NCBI GenBank assembly: GCA_051453625.1 | Contig: JBOZIK010000001.1 | Coordinates: 175,315,144-175,379,143 of the forward strand | Direction: 5' to 3' | Length of the DNA: 64,000 nucleotides | From: Welwitschia mirabilis | Lineage: Eukaryota; Gnetophyta; Gnetopsida; Welwitschiales | Part shown: positions 56,721-64,000 of the stretch, one piece after another | How positions within the stretch are numbered: position 1 is the stretch's first letter | How the letters are laid out: each line of letters starts with the position of its first letter | Translations under genes and position numbers: made by a program | The notes under the pieces: generated by a model | Seen by the model: only the letters and a program-made list of their open reading frames with translations | The model's database searches: none | Told to the model about the DNA's origin: nothing

Positions 56721-59539
56721 ATGAATGAAGAAAAATTAACTTTTTTCTTAATTCGAAATTAAAAATCTTTAATGAATAAAAGTCTTAATAAAACAAGCTA
56801 ATAAATACAAAAAAAGTAAGAACTTAAAACATTTCAAATAAACATTAGAAAGGTAAAGATCATATTAATATTGAATTAGGAAAAAAAGGACATTATTAAG
56901 AATCATTGATTCTCATGAACTCATAAAAAGATGAAATGCATGAATCAAACATAGATAATATAAGATTATAAAAAAGGGTATAAGTAGTTGAAAAGGATTA
57001 AGATAAGGATGGAATAAATTAGAATGGCTAGGGTTTTCTATTAAATAGACATCCTTAGATGAAAGAGCATTTTACATGGATTAGTCAAAACATCTCAAAG
57101 CTAGATTACCAAGGAAAAAATCTAGTTTAAAATTGTTTGACAAAACTAAATTAGGTTCATGAATAAAGTGATAGATGAAGAGGAAAATTCAAGAAATTAT
57201 GATTCATAATTTAAAAATAATGGGAAAGAGGACTAAATAATAACTTAATCATAGAGATGTTTTCACGATATGAATTCACACATGAGTTGAAAAATGTAGA
57301 AAGAGGGTATACATTAAAATCCAAATGTTTTAAATTAGGAAGGGACCATCATATGCTATTTCTTATTTATTCAAAAGATCTTAAAAAACCTCTTGTCTAG
57401 ATAAAGATAATGATGAATGAGTAATCAAGAAATGGATGGGATTATCATCAAAGAGATACTTCAAATCTTTAAGAGGAGAATCTAAATCTAAAAAATGATT
57501 ATCTTTAAAATAAAATAGTGTTTATTTATAGTAGTGAACTAGATTTAACTAGATGAGACCTATTATCATTGTTCCATAGGGATATATGTGGTAACCTTAC
57601 AAAAGTAACATAATTATTTTAAATTATAATAAAAATCAAATTAAAATTAAAATCCAAAAGTTAAGATTTAAGTGATCTTAATGATGTAAGAAAATGAAAC
57701 TGCTCTAATGTTTAATTCATTCATTCAAAGATCCACCTCCACTCAAATTATTTCTATATTCTATAACATAAACTAAAATTATCAAGTCATTAAGGCATAG
57801 ACATAGAGAAATAATATCATTTGTTACATAAATTTTACTAAGTTGTCTAGTTCTTCTAATCCTTCATAGCCTTCATAAGTAAAAAAAGTATGAAAAAAAG
57901 TGCATAAGATCCATTAAATGATAGCAACTATGATTTCTCAAAATTAATCTCAAATAACTCATTTGATAATAAAAGAATTTGATAATAAAGTAAGCTTACC
58001 TAAATATTACTAATTATAATTTCTATAAAATAATAATAAAAGAATGAAACATACTTAAGAAATAACCTCACTTAAAGATTGCTAATATCACATGCATTAT
58101 CATGAATAATTAAAGAATGAAAAGTCATCATTATATTAATATTCAAAAGAGATACATCACATAAAATAAATAGAGAGATGAAAGGAAGACTTCTTGAATA
58201 TCCATAGAATAATCAACCCATAAGAAAGATGATCAAAACACCATAACATCCTATTGCTTGAAGTCTTTCTCATGTTAACCCAATTAGAAGATGTTTATAA
58301 TGGGGGATAAAGGCCCCTTTATAGATGAAGAAAATACTTAACTAGCTTTATCATGATTGCATTAGGTGGTTTATTACATAAGAGGGATTAATTAAGGATC
58401 ATTACATAAGGATAAGGTTACAGTTTTTGACATGTAGCCATAATGAAGGATTCTTTATCTTCTTATGCAAACATGTTAATGACATGTTTTCTAACTACTA
58501 ATAATGCTACCAATGGATGTCATATCATGTATCTTTCATATGATCATTCTTTTTTCTACAACATGTCATTATAATATATCATTTTATACTTCCACCATGT
58601 GTTATTAGATTTAAATATTTATTTTAGAATACTTTTGACTTAGCCTATAAGTCAATTGTGATGAACTCTTTAAATTAATGTAAAAAATGAGATTGATTAT
58701 ATTTTTCCTTAGAAAGCTCATGGCACTAGTAGTCGTAGATGGTGGTGTTAGTGTTTTATGCTACAAAGTATTTAAATTTGAAAGTTTTCTCCAAATCTAG
58801 CATTAAAACTCCTAATATTAGAAGAAAACTAATATTTACATGAAAACATGATAAAAAGGTTAAAAACATCATTTTATGTTACATTAATGAATTCAATATC
58901 TTTCTCTGTGTAAAATTAATCAACTATACTTGCTTGGAATGTTAATTTTAGATGAAAACACATCCCTTAACTGGACATTTGCTTAACTCTTAGCAAAACA
59001 TTAATAAAGAAGTAACCAAGATGGAAAACTTGACTAAGTAAAAATGCTTAAGAATAGAAATGATATCATTTTTGGAAAAAAGATCAATTTTTAGTAAATA
59101 AGGTGTCAAAATTGAAACCTCAGGAGTAACCCCTGACCAAAATTAAAATTTATCCTCAAAATTATAAAGATAGAAATTCTAATACAAAGAATTCAAGAAT
59201 AGGTCAAAGTATTAAAAATATTTCACATTATAAGGTTTTCCAAATAAGATGAGTAAATGATTTTATGTACAAATTTAGAGAACCACATAATTCAATCATA
59301 GAAAAACCCAAAATAAAAAACCTAATGTAAAATACATCATTCATAAATTTCAAAGGATAAAATACCTAAATTAATGAACACATTTATCAAAAAATGGTAA
59401 ATTTTATTCTAAATTTAAGGTGTGTTACAATATTAGACATACAAGATATCTTGTAAGTAAACCTATAATCAATTAAAAAATTAGTTAATAAAACTTTAAG
59501 TATACAAGTTAAAGAAAGTAAGCATATATGTATCTCCAA
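56721..59539. other. Mostly unassigned AT-rich sequence
   Basis: A minus-strand trace near 59,150-59,115 (LEDKF, then VTPEV) is reminiscent of the tail of some chromovirus polyproteins but is too short to call. 58,290-58,400 is less AT-rich. No gene seen. Confidence 0.45.
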
Positions 59540-59960
59540 ATCCCACTTTTTTCTTCCCATTTTTATGTTTTTCACAATCATACTTTAGTCCTTACTTTAA
59601 GCATTTAGATCAAATTGAGCATTTAGTATTATGACATCTTCTTTTAATAGAATTAAGCATGTTGGTGTACAAAGAGGTTACTAATGCATCATCAGTGAGT
59701 GTTTATAGCCTTGATGCAGTTAGATATGTCACGAAATAAATCATTAGAGCTATATTTCCAATGATTCTACATGACATTAATGTAGTTAACTAAATCTAAT
59801 TTTAATTATTCATTATCTCATGTCTGTAAAGCAGAGAATGTTTTTAGTTTATTCATATCACTCCTTTGATATTTAATGTATTTTGATGCCATGAAATAGA
59901 TCATTGGTGCATTAGCTTAATCAAGAAGAACATTATACCTAAAATGCTTTGCAAATATAA
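59540..59960 (+). repeat. Dispersed repeat R1, copy 3 (partial)
   Basis: GAGCATTTAGTATTATGACAT, TTTATAGCCTTGATGCAGTTAG and AAATAAATCATTAGAGCTA match copy 2 in order and orientation. The upstream half of R1 is missing. Confidence 0.72.
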
Positions 59961-60405
59961 AACTTAGCATACACTTAGGTCTTACCTTAGTTCATATACA
60001 TTTTCTAATTGAGAGACCTTAAGTAAAATGAGCTTAACAACTTAACTTGAAAATAAATAAAGCCTTTTCTTGGAAAATTATAAGTAAAATTAAATTATAC
60101 CTAATTTAAAATAATAAGATGATTACTTATTATTAGATAATTTCATTAAAAACCATCAATTAGGATAATATAATCTTACAGATACATGGATGGAAGGAAG
60201 TGGAGGGTAATTAGTAGACTTTATTAGGATTGTCAAAGTAAAAGTGATGGGTAATGGGTTTTAAGAAAATTATGGTTTATTTAATGCCATAAAAAAAATT
60301 TTGGATTTCCTACATGAAAATATCTAAATCAGTGATTGTACAAATGGAGTTACTTGGTTGGTATAAGATCCCAAAATTTTTATAGTTGAAAACTTCAAAG
60401 TTGAT

Positions 60406-60417
60406 GCTATGATACCA
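60406..60417 (-). promoter_or_regulatory. Primer binding site (initiator Met-tRNA type), minus strand
   Basis: Minus strand TGGTATCATAGC, 11 of 12 matches to TGGTATCAGAGC, followed outward by TTTT and an LTR end ...GGCCATTACA. This is the clearest primer site of the window. Confidence 0.8.
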
Positions 60418-60420
60418 AAA

Positions 60421-61370
60421 TGTAATGGCCATAACTCTTAGACGTAAAGTTTGAGCTTAAATCATCTAATTAGAGATAAGCATAGTATAAAAGCTTGTTA
60501 AAATTTAACATTTATTTAACAAGCCTATAGCTAAAAAATTTATTTTAATTTGATAACCCAATAACACTTGTAAGGAGTGATTCATATGGATAAGCGATTA
60601 AGAGTAAAATATCAATATTACAACTGTATTATATATATACATTAAAGAGTAAGGCATAGAGAAGATATTCCTAACAATGATAAAGTTTAATGTAAAGACT
60701 TAAACTCTTATTTAAAATATATTTTATTGCAAATGTAAAATTTAAAATTAATAGTCTAATTAGTTATGACACTTGTATCATTATGATTATAACATCTATA
60801 TTGGCCTAAGTACCAAAAATATTTTGTCGAGGATTCTTGACATAGAGCTTATTTAAGGAGGAGTGAGACTAAGATTATAATAGCTTAAAAGTGGTAATCA
60901 AACATATTTAACAATATTCAAGGTTATGGTTTCACAATGAGTAATTTAAGTTATTAGTAAGGCCTCAATTTATAATACTATTTACAATCTTATTTTCAAA
61001 ATTCGAATAGGTTAGTAGTTTTACTATAAGATTAGATATCCTTAAATATTATGAACTAAATAATAATCCTATATACATATATATATGTTTGACTAAATTA
61101 AAGTATAATATATGGATAAACCTATGATTATTTAGAAGCATAGAATATATTTTAATCTTTTCTCTTCTTTTTATTCTATATAAAATTTAGATTTGTTTTC
61201 ACTTGGAATTAAACCCATAACCTCTCTATTAACATATTTATGTCTTAACCACTACATCAATTGTGAGTTGGTTGTGAGTTACTGATAATTATGGATAGAC
61301 TTTACCTGTAACTTAACTAAATAGAAAAGATTAATAACTTTAGTTAAAGATCCAAATTTTGACATGAACT
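60421..61370 (-). repeat. LTR of a minus-strand element (outer end uncertain)
   Basis: Begins TGTAATGGCC on the plus strand next to the primer site, so it is a 5' LTR of an element whose interior extends leftwards. I did not find the partner LTR or any coding sequence of it in 53,850-60,400. The outer end is estimated from the change in composition. Confidence 0.55.
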
Positions 61371-63870
61371 ATTACCTAAAGAATTGATCACTTATGAGGT
61401 ATATTTCACACTTGAATCTTAATCTCATTCTTGACTCCCTTCCTCCTTATCCTTGCATCAACACAGACACACTCAGCTATTGGTTCATGCCTATTATGCA
61501 CAGGAATAACGTTCTATTATTGTTTTATGCTTGCAAGTAATAATCCAAGCATGCTGTTACTTATGTGTTAATCTCTAAAACTTTAAAAAAATTACATATT
61601 TTAAACTAAGTTTGGTGCATCATTTATTTTTATGTTTTAATGAAATTTAAGGTTAGCTCGTTCTTTCAATAAAATGTTTTAGATGGTTTGGAGGGAGTTA
61701 ATGGGTAATGTTGATAAAAGAAGGAGGAGGGCATATGCACACAGGAGGAGGATTAAGAACGATACAAATAGGAAGTCATTAAAGATTCTATTTTAATTTC
61801 TAAAAAACATACCTACTAAATCAAGAATAATGTGTCTACAAAGAAGGGACAAATAAAAAACATTTGAGATAAAAGGGGAAAAAATAAAAATGCAAATGAG
61901 GAAAGTGTAGATGGCTAGTTTGGAGGACACTGATTAGCAAACAAAAGTAAAAAGGAAATACACAATGACAGAAGATGCATAATTATTTTGTACAAAAATG
62001 GTTCAAGAATTCAATAAAGATTAGTTTCACACTAGAGGAGCACTAAGGAGAGAATGGTATTAACAAATGATCATTTTTACATGAGTGTTACACAAGAAAG
62101 GAGTGTTTAAAAAGCATGATTCATTGAACATTATTGAAAAAGCTAAGCATTTTAATGGCTTTAACTTAGATTTATGAATGAGGGAAGTGCTTGAATTTTT
62201 AGTGTGGAGGAGTAAGCTTCTCTTCAGAATTAAATCTTAGTGATTTAAAGTGATTGATCAAAGGATTAAGTCCATGTGTATATAAACACAAAGCTGTTTA
62301 AGATGGAGGGCTAAGAAAGGTAGCTAATGCATAGGCCATAAGGATTATCCTAAAGGATGATAAGGAGCCTATACATTCAGTAACGCCCAGGCATTCCTTG
62401 ATCATGAATTTAGTGTTAACTTACATATATGCATCAGTGTATAACGGAAGGATCAGTTGAAAGCAAGAAAGGGATTGAGCTCACATGACATTCGTCTCAT
62501 TCTTAAAATACCCAACACAATGAATCAACATGGCAATGGAAGAGGGGAGTAATGTAAAGTGGAAGAAGCAATTTGTAGCTACACTTGACTCTTAGAAAAA
62601 TGTTCAATTTCATCAGTCCTTAATAAATAATGTACTAATACCTTTCTAGCCTTCAAACATGCTTAAAGATCAATGTTGAAAACCCATATTGTTGGCCTTC
62701 AATCATGTAAACATGTTTTGCCTAGCTACCAAGCTAGATTCTTAGATCAACTATGTACCAGTCCTTGGTCCCTTACCTATGAGCACTACTGTGTTTGCCT
62801 CATGGGTAATCTCTTCTATGCACATAGCTCATTCAATCAATTGGTAAATTCTCATAAATGAAGCTAAATCATATATATTAAATGTCAAGCAAAATGATCC
62901 ATCACTAGCAAATTCTCATTAGTGTAATGGTAGTGGATCATTATTGTGAATGGAGTGATTAGTGGTTTAAATCATACTACATGCACCAAACCACTAAATA
63001 TTATTTAATTTTATCACCTTTTACCTTCTTATCCTTATAATAATTAAATAATTATTAAAGTACTACTTCAAGTGGTTTTGAATATTTTGAAAAGGAGAAG
63101 AGAATCACATGCCTTTTTCTTAAAAATTTATTATAAATAAATGAAGGCTCATTATTATATATTCATACATAAACTAAAAAATTTTAAGAAAACTTTACAA
63201 CAGGAGCTTGAAAATGAAATAATAAATCATACTTATTCATAATAATGATTCCAAAAATTTACAGTCACAAATTGTTATTCAATGTGCTTTGCGGTAATAT
63301 ACATAGCAAAAGATTGAAGATTCGAATTAAGGTCCTTCAAGTAAAGTATGAAGAATATTTACTAAAATCATCGCATTTCATTACAAGAGTTTTTAAGCAA
63401 AATATTCTTTATTCAATACATAATGTATCATCTCAGAAAACTTCATAAAGCATAAATCACATACATGATAACTAAGAAAACATTATTCTAGAAAAGTATA
63501 ACATGATTTTAAGATATTATTCATATAATACCAAGTATTTACGTTTAATAAAGGAATACAAAATTGTCTAGCAAAATATTTCAACAATATAGGAATAATA
63601 ATCCGTTACATCCTTATGCCCACTTTAGCATTCATATTCTAGATTTTTCACTTGTCACACAAAAGTATGGGATGAGAACTGTGAAAATCTCATAGCTTCC
63701 AGTATGGTCTAGGTAAGACTAAGTAAGACAGAAAAAAGGATTTTTCAAAAGTTAAGATAGGAAATACAAGCAAGGACTTTAAGAACAAGTTGTATTACAA
63801 AACATCAATCTTATGGTTATGAAATGATAATAATTAATATATATTTTTCATATATTTCAATCACTTCATA
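61371..63870. other. Unassigned sequence, less AT-rich than average
   Basis: 61,430-62,870 contains more CpG than its surroundings (for example AACGTTC, TAACGCCC, TAACGGAAGG) and purine-rich plus-strand stretches. The open frames at 62,673-62,861 and 63,245-63,448 have no recognisable domain, so no gene is called. Confidence 0.4.
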
Positions 63871-64000
63871 CCTCATTTGGTGATCTGTGAAGCCCATTGC
63901 CTCATTTGCCAATATGTGATTCTCATATAATATTTCATATTTTACTTTACTACCTCATTCAGTGATCTATGAAGCCCACTGCCTTATTTGGAGATCTGAG
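63871..64000 (+). repeat. Tandem repeat of 82 bp at the right window edge
   Basis: CCTCATTTGGTGATCTGTGA at 63,871 recurs as CCTCATTCAGTGATCTATGA at 63,953, with AAGCCCA-TGCCT-ATTTG following both. The array continues out of the window. Inside each unit GATCT/TGCCTTATTTG words are again partly repeated. Confidence 0.7.

Noticed and set aside
1-64000. tRNA, rRNA or microRNA genes
   Set aside because: No cloverleaf-type or rRNA-type sequence was recognised by eye; a covariance-model scan would be decisive and could not be run.

Overview
This window reads as nuclear DNA from a seed plant with a very large, old, retrotransposon-filled genome. It is extremely AT-rich, CpG is almost absent outside a few islands, and no intact gene, rRNA, tRNA or CRISPR array is visible. 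Nearly everything recognisable is a decayed LTR retrotransposon. The decay is directional: Trp and Gln codons have become stops, and Asp, Gly, Cys and His of active sites have become Asn, Glu, Tyr or Tyr, as expected from long deamination of methylated cytosine. Welwitschia, known for a very AT-rich genome of ancient LTR elements, would fit, but that is inference only.

Layout. 1-10,765: a Ty1/copia element on the minus strand (SIRE/Maximus-like gag) whose left LTR runs off the window. Its reverse transcriptase is deleted, and an inverted solo LTR of the same family sits inside its integrase zinc finger. 10,766-15,296: unassigned AT-rich DNA with one copy of dispersed repeat R1. 15,297-22,295: an Athila-like Ty3/gypsy derivative on the plus strand with a gag and protease remnant but no RT, RNase H or integrase, a long conserved 3' region and a truncated second LTR. 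22,300-24,636: an unidentified CpG-retaining block ending in a sequence gap. 24,737-28,452: the 3' half and LTR of a second copy of the same Athila-like family.

31,207-41,671: a Ty3/gypsy chromovirus on the minus strand with recognisable gag, protease, RT, RNase H, integrase and chromodomain and two LTRs of about 430 bp. Upstream of its gag lies a 27-bp minisatellite of about 1.9 kb. 42,640-43,620: the integrase and chromodomain end of an older plus-strand chromovirus. 47,126-53,830: a plus-strand element with two LTRs and no visible coding sequence, each LTR followed by a Met-tRNA primer site. 53,831-64,000: mostly unassigned, with two R1 copies, one minus-strand LTR with a clear primer site at 60,406-60,421, and a tandem repeat at the right edge.

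The observation most likely to be new is a set of 13 short nested palindromes (about 40 bp each) in the Athila-like family. They occur three in the leader, two in the 3' region and two in the LTR, with regular spacing of about 95-115 bp and paired arm changes. They look like conserved stem-loops or palindromic binding sites. No host gene was found, so there is no pathway to describe beyond the retroelement life cycle.
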